Assembly: GCF_000718095.1 (NCBI RefSeq)
Contig: NZ_JOEI01000007.1
Location: forward strand, 248,001-312,000
DNA: 64,000 bases
From: Streptomyces scopuliridis RB72
GTDB lineage: Bacteria > Actinomycetota > Actinomycetes > Streptomycetales > Streptomycetaceae
Direction of reading: 5' to 3'
The position numbers and the translations under genes were made by a program. This document shows, piece by piece, positions 28,461 to 37,522 of this stretch (position 1 is its first letter; every line of letters begins with the position of its first letter). Under the pieces are notes generated by a model. The model had not been told where the DNA came from. It made no database searches and worked only from the letters and a program-made list of their open reading frames with translations.

Positions 28461-28653
28461 TCAGGATGTGCCCGGCTCCTTCGCCAACCATGCGCGAGAA
28501 ACCGGGAATTGCGTCGACGCCCGCCTGAACCACTCCGGTGGGTGAGGAAGTTGTCCACAATCGGCGACTGATTCACAGGCCGCAGCGGGATCGTGACGGA
28601 CCGTGCATCGTGAGGAGCGACCGCAGAACTCCTCACAGCAGGTGGCGATTGCC

Positions 28654-29304
28654 ATGTCCCGTTCCTTCTCGCACGATCCGTCCCTTCCCTCTCTTCCTCC
28701 GCTCCCGCACCCCTCGCCCGTCCCCTCCTCGCTCACCTCACCCTTTCCTTCCCCCCTCCCCTCACCCGCCGCGCCCGAGCCGTGTGGTGTGCCGCCCTTC
28801 GGTCCGCTGCGGGTACGGGGCTCGGGCCGACGGCTGCGCAGGGCGCTGTTCCGGCGGCGGCGTACGACGGCGGCCGGTCTGGCCATGACGGCTGCCGCGC
28901 TGGCCGCCGCCGGGGCGGGGGGCTCGGTCGGTACGGCGGCGGACGCCGACGCGCGCGCGGAGTCCACGGCGCCCGGCGCCGCGGCGGTGCCACCGCCGTC
29001 CCGGCCGCCTCGCGCTCAGCGGGCCGCGGAGATGGTGTCCGCGCCGGTACGGATCGCGGACGCCGCGACGGTCCGTCTGCTGCGCCGAGGAGACCGGGTG
29101 GATGTGATCGCGGCGGCGGAAGGGGCTCCGGAGGCGAGGGTGGTGGCCTCGGGCGCCCGGGTGACCGAGGTTCCGAAGGCACCGGAGACCATCGGGGATG
29201 GCTGGGATGGCGGGGCGCTGATCGTCCTGTCCGTTCCACGCGCGACCGCCACGGAGCTGGCCGGCGCGGGCGCCACATCACGGCTGGCGGTGACGCTGTG
29301 CTGA
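28654..29304 (+). CDS. SAF/RcpC-like membrane-anchored protein
   Basis: This protein of about 216 residues has a Pro/Ser-rich N-terminal stretch, a basic cluster and a membrane helix (TTAAGLAMTAAALAAAGAGG), then a SAF-like/RcpC domain with SAPVRIADAATVRLLRRGDR and VDVIAAAEG. Relatives include the Flp pilus assembly protein CpaB/RcpC and antifreeze-like SAF proteins, and no pilus genes are adjacent. The ATG at 28654 is preferred to the GTG at 28603, but both lack a strong ribosome site. The unusual run of Pro and Ser before the helix is low complexity. Function is unknown; placement just before mscL is its clearest context. Confidence 0.72.
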   Translation: MSRSFSHDPSLPSLPPLPHPSPVPSSLTSPFPSPLPSPAAPEPCGVPPFGPLRVRGSGRRLRRALFRRRRTTAAGLAMTAAALAAAGAGGSVGTAADADARAESTAPGAAAVPPPSRPPRAQRAAEMVSAPVRIADAATVRLLRRGDRVDVIAAAEGAPEARVVASGARVTEVPKAPETIGDGWDGGALIVLSVPRATATELAGAGATSRLAVTLC

Positions 29305-29487
29305 GCCGGCTCGCGCGGGGGTGGCTTGTGCGGGGGCGGTTCGCGCTGGGCCGGGGCGTTCGCACTCGCACTGGCGAGCTGTGGGGTCGCCTGATCGCGT
29401 CTGCGGATTGGACAGTGTGGGCACGCGCTCCCGTAGGTTGCGAAGCTGATTGTCACCTCTACCGCACATGCGAAGAAAGGCTCACTC

Positions 29488-30036
29488 GTGGGCAAGGAGA
29501 AGGAGAGCGTGCTGGAGGGCTTCAAGGCCTTCCTGATGCGCGGCAACGTGATCGACCTCGCGGTCGCGGTGGTCATCGGCGCGGCGTTCACGAACGTGGT
29601 GAACTCGGTCGTCAAGGGTCTGATCAACCCGGTGGTCGGCGCGTTCGGCACCCAGGATCTGAACAAGTACAGCTCGTGCCTGAAATTGCCGTGCGAGACG
29701 AACGACGCGGGCGAGATCGTAAGCGGCATTCCGATCATGTGGGGAACGGTGCTGAGCGCGGTCCTCACGTTCCTGATCACGGCGGCCGTCGTGTACTTCC
29801 TGATGGTCCTGCCGATGGCCAAGTACCTCGCCAGGCGGGCCAGGCAGCAGGCCGCCACGGAAGAGGTCCAGGAGGTTGTGGAGGCCAGCGAGCTGGAGGT
29901 GCTGAAGGAGATCAGGGACACGCTGATCGCGCAGCGCGGGCCAGGGACGGCCGTCCCTGGGCAGAGCACCTCTGGTCAGACCGCCCCCGGTCAGACCACC
30001 CCGGGACCGAACAATCCGGGGCAGGGCAATCCGTAG
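29488..30036 (+). CDS. mscL: Large-conductance mechanosensitive channel MscL
   Basis: This 182-residue protein has the MscL core: EGFKAFLMRGNVIDLAVAVV followed by IGAAFTNVVNSVVKGLINPV (TM1 pore helix), a periplasmic loop with two cysteines (SCLKLPC), TM2 (AVLTFLITAAVVYFLMVLPM) and a C-terminal coiled helix (ASELEVLKEIRDTLIAQR). It opens under membrane tension to release osmolytes during hypo-osmotic shock. The GTG start follows AAAGG at eight bases. The C-terminus is extended by about 35 residues of Gly/Pro/Gln repeats (PGQSTSGQTAPGQTTPG). A possible housekeeping promoter (TTGGAC at 29409) lies upstream. Confidence 0.95.
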   Translation: MGKEKESVLEGFKAFLMRGNVIDLAVAVVIGAAFTNVVNSVVKGLINPVVGAFGTQDLNKYSSCLKLPCETNDAGEIVSGIPIMWGTVLSAVLTFLITAAVVYFLMVLPMAKYLARRARQQAATEEVQEVVEASELEVLKEIRDTLIAQRGPGTAVPGQSTSGQTAPGQTTPGPNNPGQGNP

Positions 30037-30058
30037 CGTCTGATCGCTTCAACGCCGG

Positions 30059-30283
30059 TCAGAGGTGGTGGGGCGGCTTCTCGTCGAGGAAGCGCGCGAG
30101 ATCGGCCGCGCTGTCACCGCTCCCGCCGGGCCGGTCTCCCCAGCCACGGTCCGTGTCGTCCGTCGACTGCTGGTCCAGCGGATCGTCGAAGATCAACGCC
30201 GGATTGGGGCGGGGCGGCCGGGACGGCTCGGCCGACTGGGGCTGCTCCGCTGCCGGCGGCTCGGGGGTGGGGGCGGTGCTCAT
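30059..30283 (-). CDS. Small conserved Streptomyces protein
   Basis: This 74-residue acidic, proline-rich protein ends DLARFLDEKPPHHL. The middle has PNPALIFDDPLDQQSTDDTD and GWGDRPGG. No membrane segment or metal motif is visible. I recognise the FLDEKPPHH ending from small conserved Streptomyces proteins without function. ATG at 30283 is used; longer frames read into the divergent region. It converges with mscL, ending 22 bases beyond its stop. Confidence 0.7.
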   Translation of the reverse strand: MSTAPTPEPPAAEQPQSAEPSRPPRPNPALIFDDPLDQQSTDDTDRGWGDRPGGSGDSAADLARFLDEKPPHHL

Positions 30284-30414
30284 GGCTCCAGGGTACGGGG
30301 GCGCGGTCCGCGCCAGCACGGACGAGGACGGCCCGGAGCGACCCGCCCCGGCCGGGGTGGCACGCGGCGCGCGCCTCACCGGCCCGCCACTCGTACCTCT
30401 GCTGTGCTGGGCGC

Positions 30415-31359
30415 GACTGCGACGACGTGCCGTACCGGATCGCGACGCTGGTACAGATCTCCGGGGTGCTGATCTACGCCGCCGGGGTGCCGCGCGCTTT
30501 CGTCGACGACGACTGGACCGTCACCGTCATCGGCTATCTGGTGATGCGGGTGACGCTGACCGGGCAGTGGCTGCGGGCGGCGGCGTCCGAGGCGCCGGGG
30601 AGCCCCGCCCGGCGCACCAATCTGCGCTATGCGTTCGGTCTGGTGCTCTGTCAGGCGGCCTGGGTGGCCTTGCTGGCCGCTCCCCACAGCATGAAGCACT
30701 GGCTGTTCCTGATCCTGGTGGCGGCCGAGCTGCTGGTGCCGGTGATCGCGGAGCAGGGGCACGAGACGCCCTGGCATCCACATCACATCGCGGAGCGCTA
30801 CGGGCTGTTCACCCTGATCGTGCTGGGCGAGACGATGTCAGCCGGGACCATCGCCGTGCAGTCGGCGCTGGACGAGCACGACTCGCTCGGGGAGTTGCTG
30901 CCCATCGCGGCCGGCGGGATCCTCACCGTCTTCGCCGCCTGGTGGATCTATTTCGCGGCCCCCGCCCACGAGCGCCTGACCGGCAACCGGCAGGCCATTC
31001 CGTGGGGTTACGGGCACTTCGTGATCTTCGGTTCCGCCGCCGCGATCGGCGCGGGGGTGGAGGTGGCCGTGGAACAAGCGGTCGGCAAGGCGCATATCCC
31101 GACGACCGCCGCCTCCGCCGCCGTTACCGTCCCGGCCGCTCTCTTCCTGCTCACGGTCTGGCTGCTGCACGCGCGCCACTTCAAGACCAGTACGGCGCAG
31201 CAGCTCGTCCTGCCGGCCTCGGCGGCGGCGATCGTCACCTGTACGTTCCTCGGGGCCTGGGCGGTCCTCGCGTCGGGGCTGGTGGCGGCGGCGACCGTGG
31301 CGGTGGGGGGGACGCTCGCCGGGCGTGCGGACGCCCGTGGTACGGATGGGGGTTCATGA
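30415..31359 (+). pseudogene. N-terminally truncated LtrA (low temperature requirement A) family membrane protein
   Basis: The frame is open from upstream, and homology to LtrA starts abruptly at DCDDVPYRIATLVQISGVL. Family members have Y-D-T-D-D there, preceded by about 90 residues with the R-H-x-x-x-x-P-L-E-L-x-F-D-L motif and two helices; that part is missing. The rest is well preserved, including TPWHPHHIAERYGLFTLIVL, GETMSAGT and AAWWIYFAAPAHERL. The only in-frame start, GTG at 30427, has no ribosome site. It therefore looks like a gene that lost its 5' end, although a shortened protein of about 310 residues could still be made. Its stop overlaps the P1 peptidase ATG. Confidence 0.78.
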
Positions 31360-32387
31360 CATCCAATGACGCACTGACCGACGTGGCGGGCCTGCGGGTC
31401 GGGCACGCCCACGTGGCCGGGGACCGGGCGCTGACCGGCACCACCGTCGTTCTCGCCCCGGAGGGCGGGGTGGTGGCCGCGGTGGACGTACGGGGCGGCG
31501 GGCCGGCCACCCGGGAGACCGACGCCCTTGATCCTCGCAATATCGTCCAGCGCGTCGAGGCCGTGGTGCTGACGGGCGGCAGCGCGTACGGGCTCGACTC
31601 GGCGTCCGGGGTGATGGCGTGGCTGGAGGAGCGCGGGCGCGGCATCCGGGTGGGTCCCGACCCGTCCCAGGTGGTGCCGGTCGTGCCGGCGGCCGGGGTC
31701 TTCGACCTGGGGCGCGGTGGCGACTGGCGGGTCCGCCCGAACGCGGCGACGGGCCGTGCGGCGGTGGAGGCGGCGGCCGGTACGGAGAGCGGGGCACCGG
31801 TCGCGGAGGGCGGCGTCGGGGCCGGGACGGGCGCTCTCGTCGGTCCGGTCAAGGGCGGGGTCGGTACGGCGAGCCTGGTCCTGGACTCCGGGATCACGGT
31901 GGCCGCCCTGGTCGTGGCCAACGCGGCGGGTTCCGCGATCGATCCGCTGACGGGCGTGCTGTACGGGCGCTACCTCAACGGCCGTACGGAGTACCCGGCG
32001 CCCGAGGTCCACGAGGCGGCCCAGCGACGGCTGGCCGAGCTGCGCGAGCGGAACGGACCGCCACCGCTGAACACCACGCTCGCCGTCGTCGCCACCGACG
32101 CCGGACTGTCCCGGGCGCAGGCGCACAAGCTCGCGGGCACGGCGCACGACGGCATCGCGCGCGCCGTCCGTCCCGTGCATCTGCTCAATGACGGGGACAC
32201 GGTTTTCGCCCTGGCGACGGGTCAACTCCCGCTCGCCGAGGGGGATCCGCTCGCGCTCAATGAGGTGCTGGCGGCCGGGGCGGACGTCGTGACCAGGGCA
32301 ATCGTGTCCGCGGTCGAGGCGGCGGAGAGCGTGGCGGGACCCGGCGGAACGTTCCCGTCGTACCGCGAGCTGTACCGGCTCGACTGA
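31356..32387 (+). CDS. P1 family (DmpA/ornithine acetyltransferase-fold) peptidase
   Basis: This 343-residue protein begins with the family signature ALTDVAGLRVGHAHVAGDRA and contains VDVRGGGPATRETDAL, VVLTGGSAYGLDSASGVMAW and GTGALVGPVKGGVG. The autocleavage site lies in PPPLNTTLAVVATDAG, with Asn239 before Thr240/Thr241; the threonine becomes the N-terminal nucleophile of the small subunit. Members are aminopeptidases or amidases active on N-terminal D- or beta-amino acids. The ATG overlaps the LtrA stop (ATGA). A terminator with a T-rich tail follows. Confidence 0.92.
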   Translation: MTSNDALTDVAGLRVGHAHVAGDRALTGTTVVLAPEGGVVAAVDVRGGGPATRETDALDPRNIVQRVEAVVLTGGSAYGLDSASGVMAWLEERGRGIRVGPDPSQVVPVVPAAGVFDLGRGGDWRVRPNAATGRAAVEAAAGTESGAPVAEGGVGAGTGALVGPVKGGVGTASLVLDSGITVAALVVANAAGSAIDPLTGVLYGRYLNGRTEYPAPEVHEAAQRRLAELRERNGPPPLNTTLAVVATDAGLSRAQAHKLAGTAHDGIARAVRPVHLLNDGDTVFALATGQLPLAEGDPLALNEVLAAGADVVTRAIVSAVEAAESVAGPGGTFPSYRELYRLD

Positions 32388-32410
32388 CCGGCGTAGTCAC
32401 CGAGTTGACG

Positions 32411-32441
32411 GGGGGCGCGCGGGAACTTCACGTACGCCCCC
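32411..32441 (+). terminator. Terminator after the P1 peptidase gene
   Basis: GGGGGCG pairs with CGCCCCC across a 17-base loop, followed by TTCGTTTTC. Confidence 0.75.
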
Positions 32442-32533
32442 TTCGTTTTCTCAAACTTAGGACGCGATGTCAGCCCTAGGCACTACGTTATGCAATCACC
32501 AAGTGACATGTGGCGACGGCCTGGAGACCCATC

Positions 32534-33382
32534 TTGAACGATCCCTACGAGACAACCGAGACGCACCTCGAGCGACTCCTGGGTCGGGCACTCAACTCCT
32601 TCGACCTGCCGGACGCGTTGGTCGAGCAACTCGGCCATGCGCTGGCGCACGCCAGCTCGCTGTGCTCCGCGCACCACAGTGCTGGGCTGCACCGCGAGAC
32701 GTATCGACACACGTATCTGCTCATGGACGGCAGCGCGCTCAGTCTCTGGGAGCTGGTGCACAACACCGGCCGGGACGACGCGCGGTCGCACGAGCTGTAC
32801 GCGGAGGAGTCCGAGGCGCAGCTCGCCGCGGCCCGTCTCTGCCGTCCCGGCAGCCCCGAGGCCGCGCGGCTCTCCGACGACGGGTCAGCGGGCCCGGAGG
32901 TGGCGCGCGATCCCGACGGGCCGCCCATGGACGATGTCGCGGCGGGTCTGCTCGCGGAGCTGGAGTCCGAGCGCACGGCCGAGATCGACGCGCATCTCGC
33001 CCTGCTCCGCGGTCTGCGCGCCATGCCCTCGACCCCGGTTCCGCGGCACCGGATGTACTCGCCGGACAACTCCCCGGACCATGCCCGCCGGGTGCTGCGC
33101 CGGGCCGAGAACGCCGACCGGCCGGGCGAGCAGACCGCGCGGCTGCTGCGGACGGCGTTCGCGCACCACATCACGCAGGTCTTCGGCAGACAGTGCCAGG
33201 TCGAGGGCAAGGACGCCGGGTTCATGCTCTACGAGCACGCGTTCCTGCTGATCGACGGCAGCGAGACAAGCCTGTGGGAGGTGGAGCACACGGCGACTCC
33301 GGACGGCCGTCATATGTGCGAGGTGTACGAGACGGAACACCTCGCGCGCGAAGCCATGGAGCTCCGCGCGCAGGTGCGATGA
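32534..33382 (+). CDS. DUF6227 family protein with internal duplication
   Basis: This 282-residue soluble protein is made of two related halves. HTYLLMDGSALSLWELVHNT in the first half aligns with HAFLLIDGSETSLWEVEHTA in the second, each followed by an acidic stretch (ELYAEE, CEVYETE). The opening (TTETHLERLLGRALNSFDLP) is typical of the Streptomyces DUF6227 family. The start is TTG at 32534 with GGAG eight bases upstream; the longer GTG reading has no ribosome site. No catalytic motif is seen. It is monocistronic, followed by a bidirectional terminator. Function is unknown. Confidence 0.85.
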   Translation: MNDPYETTETHLERLLGRALNSFDLPDALVEQLGHALAHASSLCSAHHSAGLHRETYRHTYLLMDGSALSLWELVHNTGRDDARSHELYAEESEAQLAAARLCRPGSPEAARLSDDGSAGPEVARDPDGPPMDDVAAGLLAELESERTAEIDAHLALLRGLRAMPSTPVPRHRMYSPDNSPDHARRVLRRAENADRPGEQTARLLRTAFAHHITQVFGRQCQVEGKDAGFMLYEHAFLLIDGSETSLWEVEHTATPDGRHMCEVYETEHLAREAMELRAQVR

Positions 33383-33407
33383 CATGAGGTGAGGGAGGGA
33401 CGGGGTG

Positions 33408-33442
33408 GGTCGTACGGCCGTCAGGGTGGACGGCGTACGACC
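33408..33442. terminator. Bidirectional terminator between DUF6227 and fruA
   Basis: GGTCGTACG and CGTACGACC form a 9-bp stem extended by CCGTC with GACGG past a bulged G. It lies between convergent genes. Confidence 0.78.
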
Positions 33443-33455
33443 ACAAGGGCCCGGC

Positions 33456-35573
33456 TCAGACGGCCACCGGTACCTTGGCGTCCGCGCCGGCTCCCCCGTC
33501 ACCGGTGATGCCGCCACCGGTGGTTCCGGCCTCCGCCGCCTGGTCCGGGCGGCCCGTCTTACGGGCTCCCTTGAGCAGGATGACCAGCCCGGCGCTCACC
33601 GCCGTACCCGCCGCGATCGCGATCAGGTAGAGGAACGGGTTGCCGATCAGCGGGATCACGAAGATGCCGCCGTGCGGGGCCCGCAGCGTGCACTCGAAGA
33701 GCATCGACAGCCCGCCGGTGACCGCGCCGCCCGCCATCGCGGACGGAATCACCCGCAGCGGGTCGGCGGCCGCGAAGGGGATCGCGCCCTCGGTGATGAA
33801 GGAGGCGCCGAGCACCCAGGCGGCCTTGCCGTTCTCCCGTTCGGTACGGGTGAACAGCCTGCCGCGTACGGTCGTGGCCAGCGCCATGGCGAGCGGCGGG
33901 ACCATACCGGCGGCCATCACGGCGGCCATGACCTTGAGGCTGCCCTCGTTGGGGTTGGCGAGGCCGCCGACCGCGAAGGCGTAGGCGACCTTGTTCAGCG
34001 GACCGCCCAGGTCGAAGCACATCATCAGGCCGAGAATGACACCGAGGATGATCGCGTTGGCGCCGGAGAGGCCGGACAGCCAGTCGGTCAGCGCCTTCTG
34101 GAGCGAGGCGATGGGTTTCCCGACCACCAGGAACATCAGGAAGCCGACGATCGCCGAGGAGATCAGCGGGATCACGACGACGGGCATGATGCCGCGCAGT
34201 GGGGCGGGGACTCGCAGCTTCTGTATGGCCATCACCGTGCCACCGGCGATCAGACCGGCGGCCAGGCCGCCCAGGAAGCCCGCGTTGATGGTGAGGGCGA
34301 TGGAGCCGCCGACGAAGCCGGGCACCAGACCGGGGCGGTCGGCCATCCCGTACGCGATATAGCCCGCGAGGACCGGCACCAGGAAGCTGAACGCCAGGCC
34401 GCCGACCTGGAAGAGCAGGGCGGCCCAGCTGGTGTGGTCCGTCCAGATGAAGTGCTCGGCGACGGAAGGGGCCTTGTTGATGGTGTAGCCGCCGATGGCG
34501 AAGCCGAGGGCGATGAGAAGACCGCCCGCTGCCACGAACGGGACCATGTAACTCACGCCGGACATCAGCCACTTGCGCAGCTTGGTGCCGTAGCCCTCGC
34601 CCGGTTCGCCCGCGTTGTCCACGGGTGAGGCGTGGGCGCTCGCCGTACCGGTGATCTCGCCGCGTTCCGCCTTGCCGCGCACCTCGCTGATCAGCTCGGC
34701 GGGCCGGTTGATGCCCGCCTTGACGCCGACGTCGACGGTGGGCTTCCCGGCGAACCGCTCCTTCTCCCGTACCGGCACATCGTGCGCGAAGATCACGGCG
34801 TCGGCGGCGGCGATGACGGCGGGGTCGAGCCGGTTGAACCCGGCGGATCCCTGCGGCTCGACGACCACCTCGACGCCCGCCTGCTGTCCGGCCTGTTCCA
34901 GCGCTTCGGCGGCCATATAGGTGTGGGCGATCCCGGTGGGGCAGGAGGTGACGGCGACGATCCGGAAGACGCGGTCTGCGGGCTTCGCCGGCTCCTCGGG
35001 CTCCTCGGCCACCGGGGGTATAGCCGGGGACTCCTCAGCGGCCGGGGACTCCTCCGCAGGCGCCTCCGGCTCGGCCGGCACGGCGGGCCCGGCAGACGCG
35101 GCGGGCTCCGGCTGCGGCTCGGGCTGCGCGGCTTCCTCGCCGCGGATCAACGATGCCGCCGCGGTCGCGTCCGTCGCCGTACGCAGCGACGTTGTGAAGT
35201 CCTCGTTCATCAGGCGCCGCGCCAGGGCGGAGAGGATCGTCAGATGGGCGTCGTCGGCACCGGCCGGGGCCGCGATCAGGAAGATCAGATCCGCCGGACC
35301 GTCCGGGGCTCCGAAATCGATCCCCCGCGCCGAGCGGCCGAAGGCCAGCGTGGGTTCGCTGACATGGGCGCTGCGGCAGTGCGGGATACCGATACCGCCG
35401 TCGAGCCCGGTCGGCATCTGCGCCTCGCGCGCGGCCACATCGGCCAGGAAGCCGTCCAGGTCGGTGACCCGGCCCAGGGTCACCATCCGTTCGGCCAGCG
35501 AGCGGGCCGCGGCTTCCTTCGTCTCGGCGGCCAGGTCGAGGTCGACCAGGTCCGCGGTGATCATGTCGCTCAT
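33456..35573 (-). CDS. fruA: PTS fructose transporter EIIABC
   Basis: This 705-residue fusion is in order IIA-IIB-IIC. IIA (about 1-150) has phospho-His65 in IGIPHCRS. A Pro/Glu/Ala-rich linker spans about 150-200. IIB has phospho-Cys211 in VTSCPTGIAHTYMAAE. IIC (about 335-690) has about ten helices including SGVSYMVPFVAAGGLLIALG. It phosphorylates and imports fructose as fructose-1-phosphate. GAAGGAG lies seven bases before the ATG. It is the last gene of the fruR-fruK-fruA operon, separated from fruK by 121 bases of pyrimidine-rich leader. Two short Glu/Ser/Pro repeats (EEPSPAAEESP type) stand in the linker. Confidence 0.95.
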   Translation of the reverse strand: MSDMITADLVDLDLAAETKEAAARSLAERMVTLGRVTDLDGFLADVAAREAQMPTGLDGGIGIPHCRSAHVSEPTLAFGRSARGIDFGAPDGPADLIFLIAAPAGADDAHLTILSALARRLMNEDFTTSLRTATDATAAASLIRGEEAAQPEPQPEPAASAGPAVPAEPEAPAEESPAAEESPAIPPVAEEPEEPAKPADRVFRIVAVTSCPTGIAHTYMAAEALEQAGQQAGVEVVVEPQGSAGFNRLDPAVIAAADAVIFAHDVPVREKERFAGKPTVDVGVKAGINRPAELISEVRGKAERGEITGTASAHASPVDNAGEPGEGYGTKLRKWLMSGVSYMVPFVAAGGLLIALGFAIGGYTINKAPSVAEHFIWTDHTSWAALLFQVGGLAFSFLVPVLAGYIAYGMADRPGLVPGFVGGSIALTINAGFLGGLAAGLIAGGTVMAIQKLRVPAPLRGIMPVVVIPLISSAIVGFLMFLVVGKPIASLQKALTDWLSGLSGANAIILGVILGLMMCFDLGGPLNKVAYAFAVGGLANPNEGSLKVMAAVMAAGMVPPLAMALATTVRGRLFTRTERENGKAAWVLGASFITEGAIPFAAADPLRVIPSAMAGGAVTGGLSMLFECTLRAPHGGIFVIPLIGNPFLYLIAIAAGTAVSAGLVILLKGARKTGRPDQAAEAGTTGGGITGDGGAGADAKVPVAV

Positions 35574-35694
35574 CGCGGGCTCCTTCGCTCGCTTATCGCG
35601 CGGGTCAGGTGAGTGGGAGAAGAGGCAGGAAAAGGAGGGGCAGGGGGAGGGAGATGCGCCGGGGTGGCGGGGCGCCAGGGGGCAGGGGACGGGG

Positions 35695-36642
35695 TCATGA
35701 GGCGGGCTCCGTGAGAGGGCGGTCCAGCGGGACGTCGGCGGTCACCGTGACCGCCGACGGGTCCAGGTCCGCGGGCGACGGCATCACGCTGCCCGGCAGC
35801 TGCACCGCCGCCGCGCCGTGCGCGACGGCGGACGCGAGGGCCGCGGGGCCTTCGCCGCCCGCCGCCAGGAACCCGGCCAGCGAGGCGTCGCCCGCACCGA
35901 CGTTACTGCGGACCGCGGCGACGGCGGCGGAACCGAAGTACGTTCCCGTGCCCGAGACCAGCAGCTGGCCGTCCGCGCCGAGGCTGGCGAGCACGGACCC
36001 GGCGCCGTACGTCCGCAGCTCCTCAGCGGCCTTGACCGCGTCGCCCACCGTCGCCAGGGGGCGGCCGACGGCCTGGGCCAGCTCTTCGGCGTTCGGCTTC
36101 ACGACGTCCGGCCGTTCCCGGAGGGCGGCCAGCAGCGAGGGGCCCGAGGTGTCGAGCGCGATCCTGGCCCCTGCGCGGTGCGCGCGGGCGACCAGCTCGG
36201 CGTACCACTCGGGCGCCAGGCCGCGCGGCAGACTGCCGCAGCAGGCGATCCAGGCGGCCGCGCCCGCGTGCGTACGGATCGTGGAGAGCAGCGACTCCGA
36301 CTCGGCGGCCGTCAGTTCGGGACCCGGCGCGTTGATCTTCGTCAGGGTGCCGTCCGGCTCGGCGAGCGCGATGTTGGAACGGGTCGCGCCCGCGACCGGC
36401 ACCGGCGCGACCTCGATGCCCTGCCCCGCGAGCAGTTCGGCGACGAGCGCGCCGGGCGCACCGCCGAGCGGCAGTACGGCGACCGTACGCCGGGCCGCCG
36501 CGGCGACGGCCCGCGAGACATTGACCCCCTTGCCGCCGGGGTCCATGCGCTCGGCCGTGGCCCGCAGCACTTCGCCTCGGTCGAGGGCCGGGACCTCGTA
36601 CGTACGGTCCAGGCTCGGGTTCGGGGTGATGGTGAGAATCAT
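35695..36642 (-). CDS. fruK: 1-phosphofructokinase
   Basis: This 315-residue PfkB-family kinase starts MILTITPNPSLDRTYEVPAL, has DPGGKGVNVSRAVAA at the sugar site and VRSNVGAGDASLAGFLAAGG with the GAGD anion-hole/catalytic aspartate motif. It phosphorylates fructose-1-phosphate from FruA to fructose-1,6-bisphosphate. The ATG is 11 bases after the fruR stop with GGAG in the gap, so it is co-transcribed with fruR. Confidence 0.96.
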   Translation of the reverse strand: MILTITPNPSLDRTYEVPALDRGEVLRATAERMDPGGKGVNVSRAVAAAARRTVAVLPLGGAPGALVAELLAGQGIEVAPVPVAGATRSNIALAEPDGTLTKINAPGPELTAAESESLLSTIRTHAGAAAWIACCGSLPRGLAPEWYAELVARAHRAGARIALDTSGPSLLAALRERPDVVKPNAEELAQAVGRPLATVGDAVKAAEELRTYGAGSVLASLGADGQLLVSGTGTYFGSAAVAAVRSNVGAGDASLAGFLAAGGEGPAALASAVAHGAAAVQLPGSVMPSPADLDPSAVTVTADVPLDRPLTEPAS

Positions 36643-36653
36643 GCGGCGCTCTC

Positions 36654-37415
36654 CTAGACGCACAGCACTTCGGTGCCGGCGGCCTCTACCGCCGCCGCGT
36701 ACGAAGGGCTGAGCCCGCTGTCGGTGATGAGCAGGTCGACATCGGCGAGAGCGCCGAAGCGGGCGAAGTGCTCCTGGCCGTGCTTGGCGGAGTCGGCGAG
36801 CAGCACCACCCGCCGGGCGGCGCCGACGAGCGCGCGCTTGACCGCGGCTTCGGCGAGGTCCGGGGTGGTGAGACCGCCGTCCGGTGAGAACCCGTTCGTG
36901 CCGAGGAAGACGACATCGGCGCGGATCTCGCCGTACGCGCGCAGGGCCCAGGCGTCGACGGCGGCGCGGGTACGGTGCCGCACCCTGCCGCCGACGAGAT
37001 GGAGGTCGATGCCCGGATGATCGGCGAGGCGGGCGGCGACGGGCAGCGCGTGGGTGACGACGGTGAGCCCGCACTCCAGCGGCAGCGCCGCCGCGAGCCG
37101 CGCCACGGTCGAACCGGCGTCCAGGATCACGCTGCCGTTCTGCGGCAGCTCGGCGAGCGCCGCGTGCGCGATACGGTCCTTCTCGTCGGCGGCGGTGGAC
37201 TCACGCTCCGCGAGGTCCGGCTCGAAGTCGAGCCGCCCGGCCGGTATGGCCCCACCGTGCACACGCCGTACGAGCCCGGCCCTGTCCAGGGCCTTGAGGT
37301 CACGCCGTACGGTCTCGGCGGTGACCTGGAACTCCTCGGCCAGCGACAGCACATCGACGCGACCGCCCTCGCGGGCGAGGCGCAGGATCTCCTGCTGGCG
37401 CTCCGGTGCGTACAT
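36654..37415 (-). CDS. fruR: DeoR-family fructose operon regulator
   Basis: This 253-residue protein has an N-terminal DeoR winged helix (RQQEILRLAREGGRVDVLSL, TAETVRRDLKALDRAGLVRR with the DeoR signature) and a C-terminal sugar-phosphate sensor domain with DAGSTVARLAAAL and FLGTNGFSPDGGLTTPD. It probably represses the operon and is released by fructose-1-phosphate. It is the first gene of fruR-fruK-fruA. Upstream, inverted arms CCGTGCCCG and CGGGCACGG frame the promoter region. Confidence 0.92.
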   Translation of the reverse strand: MYAPERQQEILRLAREGGRVDVLSLAEEFQVTAETVRRDLKALDRAGLVRRVHGGAIPAGRLDFEPDLAERESTAADEKDRIAHAALAELPQNGSVILDAGSTVARLAAALPLECGLTVVTHALPVAARLADHPGIDLHLVGGRVRHRTRAAVDAWALRAYGEIRADVVFLGTNGFSPDGGLTTPDLAEAAVKRALVGAARRVVLLADSAKHGQEHFARFGALADVDLLITDSGLSPSYAAAVEAAGTEVLCV

Positions 37416-37432
37416 GTGGTTTTACGTCCATT

Positions 37433-37504
37433 CCGTGCCCGAACCTGTGGTTTCGGCGACACGCTACGCCCAGATTTCCAGAAAGTAAACAGATCCGGGC
37501 ACGG
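37433..37504. promoter_or_regulatory. Inverted 9-base arms flanking the fruR promoter region
   Basis: CCGTGCCCG at 37433-37441 and CGGGCACGG at 37496-37504 are perfect inverted copies with centres 63 bases apart, about six helical turns. They may be paired operator half-sites for FruR, or coincidental. The enclosed DNA is the most A/T-rich part of the gap. Confidence 0.45.
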
Positions 37505-37522
37505 TACGGACAGAGTCGGGCG

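Noticed and set aside
28782..31355. Very long plus-strand frame joining SAF, mscL and LtrA regions into the P1 peptidase
   Set aside because: Only the last 343 residues from ATG 31356 are a real protein. The rest is a different frame through recognised genes.
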